A stretch of DNA of 64,000 nt from Oligoflexia bacterium (GTDB lineage: Bacteria; Bdellovibrionota_C; UBA2361; JBGSMV01): positions 62,001 through 126,000 of the forward strand of contig JAIBBU010000001.1 in the NCBI GenBank assembly GCA_019694515.1, in the 5' to 3' direction. The position numbers were made by a program, and so were the translations under genes. The notes below the pieces were generated by a model. It did no database searches. It saw only the letters and a program-made list of their open reading frames with translations, and was not told where the DNA came from. Positions 36,559 to 45,805 of this stretch are shown piece after piece. The first letter of the stretch is position 1; every line of letters begins with the position of its first letter.

Positions 36559-37575
36559 CTAAATATCGCTATTTTCTTCTTTGGTTCTGTAAGCACGCAC
36601 GATCTTAGAGACCAGCGGATGCCGAATCACATCCTCTTCACCAAAGTTAACGATCGCAATGTCCTTCACATCCCGGAGGATGTTAATCGCCTGGACCAGT
36701 CCGGAAATGATGCCCTTCGGCAGATCGATCTGTGAAATATCGCCGGTTACGACGCACTTGGAATTTCTGCCGATGCGTGTGAGCAGCATCTTCATCTGAC
36801 CGCTAGTAGTATTCTGCGCTTCATCCAACACCACGAATGAATTCGAGAGCGTCCGTCCGCGCATGAAGGCCAGCGGAGCAACTTCGACCATCCCTTTTTC
36901 GACCATCTCTTTGGCGCGCTCATAATCTACCATGTCATGCAGTGCATCGTAGAGCGGGCGCAGGTACGGATTGACCTTCTCGGCCATATCTCCGGGCAGA
37001 AATCCTAGCTTTTCCCCGGCTTCGACCGCAGGGCGGCAAAGCACGACCCGTTTGACCTGTTTATTAATCAGCGCAGAAACTGCCATCGCCATGGCCAGAT
37101 AGGTCTTGCCGGTACCAGCCGGGCCGACGCCGAAAACCAGGTCGTGATTCTTGATCGCTTCTAGGTAAACTTTTTGCTTGAAGGTCTTTGGTACGATGCT
37201 GTGTGTGCGGCCATGAATTTTAACCTGGTCGCGGAAGAGCTCCTCTAGCCGTAATTTACGGTTTGACGAAAGCATCACGATCGCGCGTTCAACATCCCCC
37301 GGCCAGATCTTTTCGCCACGTTTTAATAGTTCGCCCAGCTGCGTCAATAGATCGTGGGCTAGCTCGACCTCGCTGTCCTGGCCGCTAATGACTAAAGAGC
37401 CGTTGCTGCTGCCGACCTGCACGTCCAATTCGCGCTCGATCACTTTCAGATTAGCGTCCTGTTCACCGACCAGGCTCTGCAGCACCGGTGCTTCAAACGA
37501 TGCGAGGTTCAGCTCTTTCTCTTTGCCCTGAGGAAATGAATCTTTGTGCGTCTTAATCTTCTTCTCTGCTCTCAT
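36559..37575 (-). CDS. phoH: PhoH family ATPase
   Basis: A 338-residue PhoH-like protein. An N-terminal KH-like region is followed by the PhoH P-loop domain with GPAGTGKTYLAMAMA as Walker A and FVVLDEAQNTT as Walker B, plus the conserved stretch CRPAVEAGEKLGFLPGDM and VTGDISQIDLP. PhoH proteins are predicted RNA-associated ATPases, often encoded with YbeY as here. The gap to alaS is eight bases, so all are probably transcribed together. Confidence 0.95.
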   Translation of the reverse strand: MRAEKKIKTHKDSFPQGKEKELNLASFEAPVLQSLVGEQDANLKVIERELDVQVGSSNGSLVISGQDSEVELAHDLLTQLGELLKRGEKIWPGDVERAIVMLSSNRKLRLEELFRDQVKIHGRTHSIVPKTFKQKVYLEAIKNHDLVFGVGPAGTGKTYLAMAMAVSALINKQVKRVVLCRPAVEAGEKLGFLPGDMAEKVNPYLRPLYDALHDMVDYERAKEMVEKGMVEVAPLAFMRGRTLSNSFVVLDEAQNTTSGQMKMLLTRIGRNSKCVVTGDISQIDLPKGIISGLVQAINILRDVKDIAIVNFGEEDVIRHPLVSKIVRAYRTKEENSDI

Positions 37576-37583
37576 CCAGAAAC

Positions 37584-40235
37584 CTATGAAACCAACTCCA
37601 CTACCTTATCAAGAGTCGCCCCAAGCAGCGCCTGGTCGACTCCGCCAGCCTGCGCGAAGTCAGCTTTGCCTCCGCCCCGTCCGCCGCTCACCTTAGCGGC
37701 CTCCTTGATCAGGCTCGAAGCATTGATACCAGGTATAAGATCGGCAGTAATTCCCGCTACCACGATAGCTTTATCGCCCTGGTTGCAGCCCAGCGCTACC
37801 ACCCCTGAACCCAGCTTATTTCGGAGTCGATCCACCATGTTACGCAGGGTTTCCGTGTCGGTATCATCGACCTTTTCCGCTATAATTTTGATGCCCTTGG
37901 GCGTAGTACGGGCTCGCTCTACCAGGTCGCCGCTGACCGAGGAGGCCAGCTTGCCCTTAAGCGCTTCAAGATCGCGCTCCAAAGCGCGCGAACGCATCAG
38001 GAGTTTCTCGACTTTGTCGGGCAGATCCAGCGTGTCGCTCTTTAGCAGCGCGGCAATCTGATGTCGTTCGTGGCGCTCTCGCAGCAACGCCTGTTGCGCG
38101 CCGGCTCCAGCCCAACATTCAATTCTGCGCACTCCGGCAGATACACCAGTTTCACTCCCTACCATCATGAACCCGATCTGGCCGCTCTGAGTTACATGCG
38201 TGCCGCCGCAGAGCTCTTTAGAGTTTGGACCGATTGTTACTACTCTAACGACGTCGCCGTATTTTTCACCGAACAGCGCCATGGCACCGGCCTTTCTCGC
38301 TTCCTCGATCGGCAACTCCCGGATATCGGTAGGATAGTTCGATCGAATTTCGTCATTTACAAAGCTTTGAATTGCGGAGAGCTGTTCGGCTGTGACCGGT
38401 TCAAAGTGCGAATAATCGAAGCGCAGGGAATGATCGTCAACCCGGGACCCGGCCTGCTTGACGTGCGTGCCGAGCACTTTACGTAATGCCGAATGCAACA
38501 GGTGGGTGCAGGAGTGATTGACCACGATCTTGGCGCGGCGCTGCTGATCCACGGTCAGTTCAGCTTGACTGCCGATCTGCTTTGAAGTGATCTCTCCTTT
38601 CGTGACTTCACACTGATGTACAAAATATTTTTCCTGGGTCTTTTGGGTGTCGATTACCCGCAGTTCGGCGTCTTTGAGCCTGACCACACCGGTATCTCCC
38701 ACCTGACCGCCCGATTCGGCATAGAAGGGGGTGGCGTCAAAGACCAATGCCACATGGTCTCCGGCGCTGGCGCGCGCGGCTGTGTTACCCAAAATTACCT
38801 GCGAAAGCTTGGCTTCGCTCTGTAGTGTTCGATATCCCAGAAATTCAGTCTTGGGACCGTCGAAATGGGTTGCGGTGAAAACCAGCGCTTGAGATCTTCG
38901 ATCCTCCCGCGAACGCTCCTTTTGGGCTCCCATGGCACGTTCGAAAGCGGCGACATCGACCTCTAATCCCCAGGCCTTCAGCGCATCTTGTGTCAGATCC
39001 AACGGAAAGCCGTAGGTGTCGTGGAGCAGGAAAGCCGTTTCACCGGGGAAGGCCCGGCCCTTGGGCAGCTTCTCGACTTCGCGATTTAGGATATTTAGAC
39101 CTGCATCGAGCGTCTCATAGAATTTTCGCTCTTCCGCATCGACCATTTTTAAAATTACATCACGCCGCTCATTCAGCTCCTGATAATGACCGCCCATGTT
39201 TGAGATTACTTCGCTGCAGGTGGCGGTCAAAAAAGGTTCTTTGAATTTTAACACGCGCCCGTGCCGCAAAGCGCGTCTGATAATACGCCGCAGTACATAG
39301 CCGCGTCCGTCGCTTCCAGGGGTAATGCCGTCGGCAATTAAGAAACACATCGCACGGCTGTGATCGGCGATGACGCGCATCGCTACATCACGAGCGTAAG
39401 ATTGATCGGCGCGTAGGTCGCGGATCTCGTAGCTCGAGCCATCATATTTGAAGCCGCTGAGCTTCTCGGTGACCGTGATAATACTGCGCAGCAGATCGGT
39501 GTCGTAGTTTGATCGAACCTTTTGCAGGATCGAGGTGGTACGCTCTAATCCCATGCCGGTGTCGACCGAGGGGCGCGGCAGCGGAGTTAGCTTGCCGTCG
39601 CTGGATCTTTCAAACTGCATGAAAACCAGATTCCAGAACTCCAAATATTGCCCGTTATCCAATCGGAATTCGGCCTCGGATTGCTGCTCGGGACGATCTC
39701 CCACGTAGTAGTAGATCTCGGAACACGGTCCGCAGGGCCCGGTTTCACCCATCGCCCAGAAATTATCCTTCTCTCCCATCCGCAGAATGCGGGCTTTCGG
39801 AAGATCGGTCGAATCCGACCAGAGCTTGTAGGCTTCATCGTCGTTTTCGAAAACTGTCGCCCATAACCGATCCTTGGGGAGTTTTAAAACTTCGGTGATG
39901 AACTCCCAAGCGAACTTGATGGCATCGGCTTTGAAATAGTCGCCGAATGAAAAGTTTCCAAGCATCTCGAAAAAAGTTTGATGCCGCGCGGTCATTCCCA
40001 CATTTTCGAAATCGTTGTGCTTGCCTGAGATACGCAAACTCTTTTGACAGGTAGTGGCGCGGGTATAGGCGCGCTTATCCGCCCCCAGAAAGCAATCTTT
40101 GAACTGCACCATGCCCGAGTTGGCAAACAGCAGGGTCGGATCGTTCTGTGGAACTAACGAAGAACTCGCCACAATGGTGTGTCCCTTGGACTTAAAAAAC
40201 TCTAAAAAGAGTTTTCGTATCTCTGATCCTGTCAT
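37584..40235 (-). CDS. alaS: Alanyl-tRNA synthetase
   Basis: A protein of 883 residues, the usual size. The aminoacylation domain opens with SEIRKLFLEFFKSKGH and contains RATTCQKSLRISGKHND and the GMGLERTTSIL motif. The editing domain has VVNHSCTHLLHSALRKVLG and the zinc motif CGGTHV. The C-terminal glycine-rich part (VSGGRGGGKADFAQAGG) is the C-Ala signature. It charges tRNA-Ala and clears mischarged Ser/Gly. It is first in the alaS-phoH-7TM-HD-unknown-ybeY run. Confidence 0.98.
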   Translation of the reverse strand: MTGSEIRKLFLEFFKSKGHTIVASSSLVPQNDPTLLFANSGMVQFKDCFLGADKRAYTRATTCQKSLRISGKHNDFENVGMTARHQTFFEMLGNFSFGDYFKADAIKFAWEFITEVLKLPKDRLWATVFENDDEAYKLWSDSTDLPKARILRMGEKDNFWAMGETGPCGPCSEIYYYVGDRPEQQSEAEFRLDNGQYLEFWNLVFMQFERSSDGKLTPLPRPSVDTGMGLERTTSILQKVRSNYDTDLLRSIITVTEKLSGFKYDGSSYEIRDLRADQSYARDVAMRVIADHSRAMCFLIADGITPGSDGRGYVLRRIIRRALRHGRVLKFKEPFLTATCSEVISNMGGHYQELNERRDVILKMVDAEERKFYETLDAGLNILNREVEKLPKGRAFPGETAFLLHDTYGFPLDLTQDALKAWGLEVDVAAFERAMGAQKERSREDRRSQALVFTATHFDGPKTEFLGYRTLQSEAKLSQVILGNTAARASAGDHVALVFDATPFYAESGGQVGDTGVVRLKDAELRVIDTQKTQEKYFVHQCEVTKGEITSKQIGSQAELTVDQQRRAKIVVNHSCTHLLHSALRKVLGTHVKQAGSRVDDHSLRFDYSHFEPVTAEQLSAIQSFVNDEIRSNYPTDIRELPIEEARKAGAMALFGEKYGDVVRVVTIGPNSKELCGGTHVTQSGQIGFMMVGSETGVSAGVRRIECWAGAGAQQALLRERHERHQIAALLKSDTLDLPDKVEKLLMRSRALERDLEALKGKLASSVSGDLVERARTTPKGIKIIAEKVDDTDTETLRNMVDRLRNKLGSGVVALGCNQGDKAIVVAGITADLIPGINASSLIKEAAKVSGGRGGGKADFAQAGGVDQALLGATLDKVVELVS

Positions 40236-40480
40236 GCTGTGAATCCGCCCGAACTAACTCAAAAGGTGAAGCATTTAAAGCGTGGTAAGTGTACCGTAAA
40301 CGATTTTATGACCAAAGCTGCCGCGCCCAAAGAATGCCGGGCCATTCTGCATACATTGGCCTACTTAGCCCAAGAATAAAACCCTGCTTATTGCAGATCT
40401 GCAACAATTATAAAGACTTATGCCGATTTAGAAGCGAAACAGCTTCAACTGCGGATTATTCGGTATAGAAGGAAGGATCG
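40236..40480. other. Intergenic region with a 14-bp palindrome
   Basis: Divergent gap between alaS and the small plus-strand ORF. It holds the alaS promoter candidate and a perfect palindrome TTGCAGATCTGCAA at 40391-40404, a possible operator. A 5-bp stem GAAGC / GCTTC lies near 40433. No tRNA or known riboswitch was recognised. Confidence 0.5.
40288..40315 (-). promoter_or_regulatory. Putative alaS promoter
   Basis: On the minus strand TTGGTC (40310-40315) lies 16 bases from TACACT (40288-40293), about 50 bases before the alaS ATG. Both boxes are fair matches to sigma-70. Confidence 0.4.
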
Positions 40481-40708
40481 ATGATCCGGCCGCCTGGGGG
40501 TTCTAAAGAGGTTAAAATGATGAATAGAGAAGAGCTAACTTCATCAAAACCAAAGAGACTTAGCGAGAGAGTTCAGGGACATCTAAAAACACTCTTCATC
40601 ACGGATTATCACCTGCTAAGGACGGCAGGTGCTCCCCGTCAAAAAGCAATCGCACTCTGCCTTGGAAAGTACGCTGCCGGTCTGGGCGGCGGAAATGAAA
40701 AAAACTAA
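40481..40708 (+). CDS. Possible small basic protein
   Basis: A 75-codon open frame with two candidate starts: ATG 40481, preceded by AGGAAGG four bases upstream, and ATG 40517, preceded by AGAGG five bases upstream (63 residues). The product is basic in the middle (SSKPKRLSERVQGHLK) with a Gly-rich tail. I do not recognise it. Two plausible Shine-Dalgarno sites and a following hairpin favour a real gene, but its length makes this uncertain. Confidence 0.4.
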   Translation: MIRPPGGSKEVKMMNREELTSSKPKRLSERVQGHLKTLFITDYHLLRTAGAPRQKAIALCLGKYAAGLGGGNEKN

Positions 40709-40722
40709 TAATAAGGTGACAG

Positions 40723-40761
40723 CTCCTCTTTTTCGCCCAAGGTGAAGCGAGGAAAAAGGAG
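40723..40761. terminator. Hairpin between convergent genes
   Basis: CTCCTCTTTTTCGC (40723-40736) and GCGAGGAAAAAGGAG (40747-40761) form an imperfect inverted repeat around a ten-base loop. It separates the small plus-strand ORF from the convergent glycosyltransferase gene and could terminate both. Confidence 0.45.
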
Positions 40762-40778
40762 AAATAGGAACGGTCCCC

Positions 40779-42431
40779 TTATTCGGACTTGGGAGCGCGC
40801 GGGAGATCGGCCTGCGCCGCGGGTTTGAATCCTAATTTAGCAGCTTCCTCCAAGGTCAAGTCTGCATTTGTTAAAGCGGTCGCGGGGTGCAGCCGACGCG
40901 AGGCTGTGGGTCCCTGGTCAAAGGCCACCGGGCGCATTTGACGGTAGTAGGTCATTCGCAGGGTGTGTAGGATTTCGCGGGCATGTCCGTGCGTTATCAC
41001 AAAGGCTCCGGAGGTGTCCTTGGCCGCCTTAAAAAGATCATCCAGCGTCGTTACCCTCACGATATTCTTGTCGAACATGTTATAGAAGATCTGCTCTCGG
41101 GTTGCGATCTTGAGCGGCTCTAGAATAAAAATAAATTTCTGATCGGTGCCCCAGCGCGGATCGCGGCGAATGGCGTCAGTCACCCGATCAATATCCAAAC
41201 GCGGCGAACCCAGCATCACCGCCTGTGCATTCTTATAGGTAAAGAGCCCTAGCTGTACCACGCACAGGGCTGCGAGGACGATTGACGAGATCGGGATTGA
41301 TTTCCGGATTCCTGATGCGTTGAAATGATTCCGTCCGTAGCTCCAAAGCTTCGAGATGGCCGCTCCGATCAGCAACGCCATCGGAAGATAGCAGGGGGCG
41401 ATATACCACGGCAGCCTGGAATGAAGTTTTGAGTAAAGCATAAAGGGCAGGACCACCCAGAGTATTAGAAAGGCGTACTTGCGCCGCTCATTGGTACGAA
41501 ACATCAACGCCCCAAATAGTAACGCTCCAAGCGCCACCAAAGGGGGGAAGGTATAGTTATGGAGGAAGATGTTCCAGTAGAAAAGACGATCTTTAGCGTG
41601 GTGGAATCCCTTCGAGAAACGCCCCACAATCTCATAACCCACCATCCGCTCGTAAGCGCCCGGGGTCCAAAGTGCATGTGGCACGAACCAGCAGGCGGGA
41701 ATTGCCACACTCACGATCCCCATCGCCAGATAGAACCAGAAGCGTTCCTTCAGCGTCCAGAAGAGCCGCCCGCTTAGAACAATCCAGGCGCCTGCGATCA
41801 TAAACGGATAGTATCCGGCCACGCTCTTATTTAGAACATTCAGTCCGACCAGCAAGCCGATCAGCGCACCGAGCTTTAACTGTCGATTACGCTCAATTGA
41901 GGCTGAATTAGTTTCGGTGTATTTCCAGATCAGAAGCAGAACCGCGCTGCCCAGAGTGATCAAAAGGGTATCAAGAGTGGCGTAACGCACTCCGTTGTTG
42001 AAGAGAAATAGATTGCAACCCATCAAGGCCAGCGCGGCGAAAAATCCGGCCACGGTCGAGCTGAACATGACTGCGCCGATAAAATAGGTAGCACAGATAA
42101 ACAGAGAGCCGAGGGCCGCATCCAAGAGACGGTGTGCCACCATGGACTCCGGCACAACTGACAATACCAGCTCTACCAGCCAGAACTTAAGAGGAGGTTT
42201 GTAGAAAAAGGGCTCGCCTTCTCGGGTGGGAAGCCACCAGCGGCCGCTCATGCGCATCTCTTGGATTGTCTGTATGTACCAGCTTTCATCAATGCCGGTG
42301 CCGTGGCCGAAGTTGGCGCCTGTCCCGAGATTATGGAAAGAGAGAAAGAGCGCCAGGACGAGCACCAGTAGGAAACTCGCCTGTGCCAGTTTGCTGGTGG
42401 AGCGGAATGAATCAGTATTGAGCGGGAGCAT
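40779..42431 (-). CDS. Glycosyltransferase family 39 / ArnT-like membrane protein
   Basis: A 550-residue polytopic membrane protein. The first periplasmic loop carries the family motif DESWYIQTIQEMRMSGRWW and PFFYKPPLKFWLV, where the aspartate/glutamate pair and the KPPL segment are typical of GT39/ArnT/PMT enzymes. About eleven or twelve hydrophobic spans follow, then a soluble C-terminal domain of roughly 130 residues. Such enzymes move a sugar from a polyprenyl-phosphate carrier to lipid A, protein or another acceptor on the periplasmic side. The acceptor is unknown here. It is divergent from the following gene. Confidence 0.88.
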   Translation of the reverse strand: MLPLNTDSFRSTSKLAQASFLLVLVLALFLSFHNLGTGANFGHGTGIDESWYIQTIQEMRMSGRWWLPTREGEPFFYKPPLKFWLVELVLSVVPESMVAHRLLDAALGSLFICATYFIGAVMFSSTVAGFFAALALMGCNLFLFNNGVRYATLDTLLITLGSAVLLLIWKYTETNSASIERNRQLKLGALIGLLVGLNVLNKSVAGYYPFMIAGAWIVLSGRLFWTLKERFWFYLAMGIVSVAIPACWFVPHALWTPGAYERMVGYEIVGRFSKGFHHAKDRLFYWNIFLHNYTFPPLVALGALLFGALMFRTNERRKYAFLILWVVLPFMLYSKLHSRLPWYIAPCYLPMALLIGAAISKLWSYGRNHFNASGIRKSIPISSIVLAALCVVQLGLFTYKNAQAVMLGSPRLDIDRVTDAIRRDPRWGTDQKFIFILEPLKIATREQIFYNMFDKNIVRVTTLDDLFKAAKDTSGAFVITHGHAREILHTLRMTYYRQMRPVAFDQGPTASRRLHPATALTNADLTLEEAAKLGFKPAAQADLPRAPKSE

Positions 42432-42675
42432 AACAAGTTGCGGTAATGCAGCTAACCGGGGGCGGCCGGAACATTAAATCCCATGTCCGCGTGGCCCAGC
42501 CTGTTCTTAAAGGCCGGAGGAGCTTACTGTATTTTGATTTTTTGATCTATTAGGTCCGCAATCCGCCTATTTAGGCCCCTTAGTCTGTTTTGTAGAGCTA
42601 TTCACCCGCCCGCTTTTCTGAAACACTAATGGGATCGCACCAGGCGGGTCTGCGGCAGTTTTCAGTAGGAAGCCC

Positions 42676-43332
42676 ATGAGATATGCCCTTTGTTTACGTG
42701 GCATCAGTTATCAGAAGGACTACCAGCATTGGCATGAGGGGGTGCACGACATCAATTTTGCGAAAACGTCGCTTAACATTAAGCAGCGTATCGTCGAGGC
42801 TTTGAGGCAGGCCGATCAGGATGTCGATGTCTTTCTCTGCAGCTATAAGAATGAACGCGAGGACGATGTCGTTAAGGAATTTAGTCCGCAGGGTTATATA
42901 TTCAACGATCACTTCTCGGATTTAACTGCGCATCAATGCATAGGATTGCATACCTTGCTGTGTCTGAAGCTGATGGAAAATTTCGAAGAGCAGACCAAGC
43001 TTACTCATGATATGATCGTGATTACACGCTTCGACGCTGCCTTTTCTGAAGATTTCACCGAGCTGAATGTTGATCCCGAAAAATTTAATTTCCTCTGCCG
43101 CGCGGAATGCAATGACCCGCTGCTCGTAGACGACAACTTGTGGGTGCTGCCGCGCAAACATTTAGAAGGGTTACGGGCAGTGCTGGGGGAAATCGTGATC
43201 GGAAATTTTTGGACTCATGAAATGTACGTGCCGCTGCGAGAACGGATCGGTGAAAACATGCATTTCATGTATGAAGGCAATTACGTGCTGCGCGAGAGCC
43301 GGCCGCTGATTAAATTTGCGCGCGAGCTGTAA
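42676..43332 (+). CDS. Uncharacterised protein, possibly glycosyltransferase-like
   Basis: A protein of 218 residues. AGGA lies five bases before the ATG. The layout MRYALCLRGISY, DVDVFLCSYKNE, HDMIVITRFDAAF and LWVLPRKHLEGL resembles small bacterial and viral proteins with a nucleotide-sugar-transferase-like fold, in which an RFD motif follows a beta strand. No close family can be named with certainty. Its position beside a GT39 enzyme fits a role in glycans, but that is inference. Confidence 0.55.
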   Translation: MRYALCLRGISYQKDYQHWHEGVHDINFAKTSLNIKQRIVEALRQADQDVDVFLCSYKNEREDDVVKEFSPQGYIFNDHFSDLTAHQCIGLHTLLCLKLMENFEEQTKLTHDMIVITRFDAAFSEDFTELNVDPEKFNFLCRAECNDPLLVDDNLWVLPRKHLEGLRAVLGEIVIGNFWTHEMYVPLRERIGENMHFMYEGNYVLRESRPLIKFAREL

Positions 43333-43515
43333 GCTCCGGAAAACGGGTTTCCGCCCTCCAAAAACCCGCTCCACTGATTCGAGCGAAGCGAAAGTTCTGC
43401 GCAATTTTTAGTCAACATTTGCGGTTTGAATGCGCATAAGAAACCTTTGTGACTATCTAAACGACGGAACCGCCCCGCTGTTGCCTGTTGGATCAGGAAC
43501 CCAACAAGCTCCGAT

Positions 43516-44574
43516 CTAACCATGCGGTACGATAATGCCATCGTGCACATCAAAGATCTGATGACGGTGCGCCGTAAGGACGTTCTTGTCTCCGAACGTT
43601 AGCTTGAATTGCGGCAGATCCCCGGTCCGAATTGAGGCGAGCGGGTCTTTAGCTGCCAAGCCTTGAGCGATCAAAAGTAAGGAGTAGTAACCCAAATCGG
43701 CTTGATGGCTCGGCTCCCGGCCGAATTTTCTTCTAAAATTATCTGCAAACGGCCCGCCGAAAGCTTGTCTCGCGGTGAAGCTGGTATGAACCAGGAGTTC
43801 GGACGGAGCTAGATGCCTGTTCACGATCTCGCGCACAATGCTATGGGTAAAGATGCGCTGCGAAGTCATCCCTAACTCTCCGAGCCGTTTTAGAATCGTT
43901 GCTAAGCCCGCTGGCTGGGCGTCTATGAATAGCACCCCCGGTTTTAGCGCCTTAATCTTAAGCAGAGTCTGAGCGACATCTCCTGCCTGAATATCGGTGT
44001 ATTCAAAATCCCCCAAAAAAGTTCTTCCCGGCTTGGAAAATGTCTCCGCCATAGCCTGCGCCAAAGTCTCTCCGAATCCGCTTTGAAATCGCAGAATCGC
44101 GCCGCTTTCAATCTTTTCCGCCTCAATCACAGGCTCGAACACCCGCACCCACTCCTTCAGATCTCCTTCCATGATAAAATAGTTGGGCGCGGTGAGGGCT
44201 TCTTTGTCGTACATCGTCTCGCACGAAAGCAGCGGCATTTTGGTCTTTGCGGCAACACTGACCAGCGAGTTGGCCCACCAGGTCCCTGTAATTAGACCCT
44301 CAATCTGATTTAGTCCGGTTAATTTACGGTAGGCGCTTAGTGTGCTGCGCGGTTCAGACCCATCGTCTTCTATAACCAGTTTGGTCTCTACTCCCTGAGC
44401 GCTAAGCTCGTCTTTCGCAAGCTGAATACCATCGAGCACTGCCTGGCCATATTCAGCGGCAAAATTGCTGAGCGACCCGATATACCCGACCTTGATGGTG
44501 CGCTGAGCCTGGGGTGCTTCTGCCCAAGCCACACTTGCCATACAAACGCTAATTATTAGCAGCATCCAGCGCAT
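43516..44574 (-). CDS. Periplasmic ABC substrate-binding protein (Leu/Ile/Val-type)
   Basis: A 352-residue protein with a signal peptide (LLIISVCMASVAWAEA) and a type I periplasmic-binding fold: KVGYIGSLSNFAAEYGQAVLDGIQLAKDEL (in two runs) at the start, VIEDDGSEP, and a second lobe with FGETLAQAMAETF. This is the LivJ-like family that binds amino acids or other small ligands. No permease or ATPase gene is nearby. Its ATG is one base after the rlmD stop, so translation is coupled. Confidence 0.85.
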   Translation of the reverse strand: MRWMLLIISVCMASVAWAEAPQAQRTIKVGYIGSLSNFAAEYGQAVLDGIQLAKDELSAQGVETKLVIEDDGSEPRSTLSAYRKLTGLNQIEGLITGTWWANSLVSVAAKTKMPLLSCETMYDKEALTAPNYFIMEGDLKEWVRVFEPVIEAEKIESGAILRFQSGFGETLAQAMAETFSKPGRTFLGDFEYTDIQAGDVAQTLLKIKALKPGVLFIDAQPAGLATILKRLGELGMTSQRIFTHSIVREIVNRHLAPSELLVHTSFTARQAFGGPFADNFRRKFGREPSHQADLGYYSLLLIAQGLAAKDPLASIRTGDLPQFKLTFGDKNVLTAHRHQIFDVHDGIIVPHG

Positions 44575-44575
44575 C

Positions 44576-45805
44576 TTAGTTTGCCTCGAAAATGGATACG
44601 GTTTCTACGTGGTGAGTTTGCGGAAACATATCCACAAACTCAATACTTTTTAGCTCGAATCCACGAGATCCAAGGATCTGCACATCACGGCAGAGCGTTG
44701 GTAATCCGCAGCTAACATATATCACCCGCGCGGTGTGCTGAGGATCAATGCGCTTTACTATCTCTTTGGCGCCAATACGGGGCGGATCCAGCAATACGGT
44801 TTTGGCCAGCTGGGCGGATCTGACATATTTCTCACAGCTTGAGATTTCGAAGCGCACTCGTGAGGAGAGGCCAAGCTCAGTTAACCGACTACGAGCGTAA
44901 TCCACCAGGGCCTGATCGATCTCCACTGCGGTGACCTCAATTCCCTTAGCAGCTAGCGGGATCGTAAAATTACCTGAGCCCGCATAGAGTTCCGTCAGTG
45001 GAGTATTGTCCAGATGCCCCAATACAAGTTGGATTAAGATCTGGTTGCCCGCCGCATTGACCTGTGAAAAGTGGCCGGCCGGATGGGCTGTGCGCGGCCC
45101 GAAGAAGATCTCTTGGCCGCCGCAAATAAACCGCATCTGGCGGAATGACCTAGAGAGCAGCGCATGCGCCTCGGCTAAGGCCGGATCGTTCGGGCCGAAT
45201 TCCTCTCGCACATTCAACACCAGGTGCGGCTCGCGCTCCTGATGTTCAACTACAATTTTGGCGATCGTCGGCGCAAGCTCTTTGGCCAGGGGCTGCAGCG
45301 CAGTCAGAGCGGAATTTATGGTGGCGTCGCATATCAAGCACTCGTCAATCTTTAACGCCTCGCGCGTACCCGGACGGTAAAAGCCGAGGACGCCGGCGGC
45401 GCTAAGGTGCAGTCCAATCCGGTTTCGATAACTGAATGCCGGAAGCTCTGCCCCCCGCAGCACGGGCTCGATTGTCTTGACGCCAGCTTGATAGCGCAAG
45501 GCATCCCGAATCATGGCGAGTTTTAGAGCGCGCTGTTTAGTGATCTCAATTTGCTGCGCGTCACAGCCGCCGCATGCGCCGAAGTAGGGACATGGCGGAG
45601 TGACCCTTGCGGGTGAGGGGGTGATCACACGCAGCAGAGTGCCGGTGCAAAAATTCTTCTCCTCGGTGTCAATGCGCACCTCTAGATCTTCGCCGGGGAT
45701 GGCATAGCGCACGAAGACTTTTTTGCCGGCATCGCGCGCGCTGCAAATTGAAGCTCCGCCATGCGCAAGCGCTAGGACCTGTACCTGCGCACTGACCTCA
45801 GACAT
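44576..45805 (-). CDS. rlmD: 23S rRNA (uracil-C5)-methyltransferase, RlmD/RumA-type
   Basis: A protein of 409 residues. A TRAM-like N-terminal domain is followed by the iron-sulfur cysteines CPYFGACGGC and a later ECLIC. The SAM motif is LYAGSGNFTIPLA, the catalytic loop is LLDPPRIG, and the nucleophile lies in YVSCGLPTLCRD. The enzyme forms 5-methyluridine in rRNA; exact site (RlmD or RlmC-like, or tRNA as TrmA) cannot be fixed by eye. It overlaps cinA by eight bases. Confidence 0.88.
   Translation of the reverse strand: MSEVSAQVQVLALAHGGASICSARDAGKKVFVRYAIPGEDLEVRIDTEEKNFCTGTLLRVITPSPARVTPPCPYFGACGGCDAQQIEITKQRALKLAMIRDALRYQAGVKTIEPVLRGAELPAFSYRNRIGLHLSAAGVLGFYRPGTREALKIDECLICDATINSALTALQPLAKELAPTIAKIVVEHQEREPHLVLNVREEFGPNDPALAEAHALLSRSFRQMRFICGGQEIFFGPRTAHPAGHFSQVNAAGNQILIQLVLGHLDNTPLTELYAGSGNFTIPLAAKGIEVTAVEIDQALVDYARSRLTELGLSSRVRFEISSCEKYVRSAQLAKTVLLDPPRIGAKEIVKRIDPQHTARVIYVSCGLPTLCRDVQILGSRGFELKSIEFVDMFPQTHHVETVSIFEAN

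Noticed and set aside
43486-43506. A TGTTGG / CCAACA hairpin after the binding-protein gene
   Set aside because: The stem is only 6 bp and no T run follows, so it is not called as a terminator.
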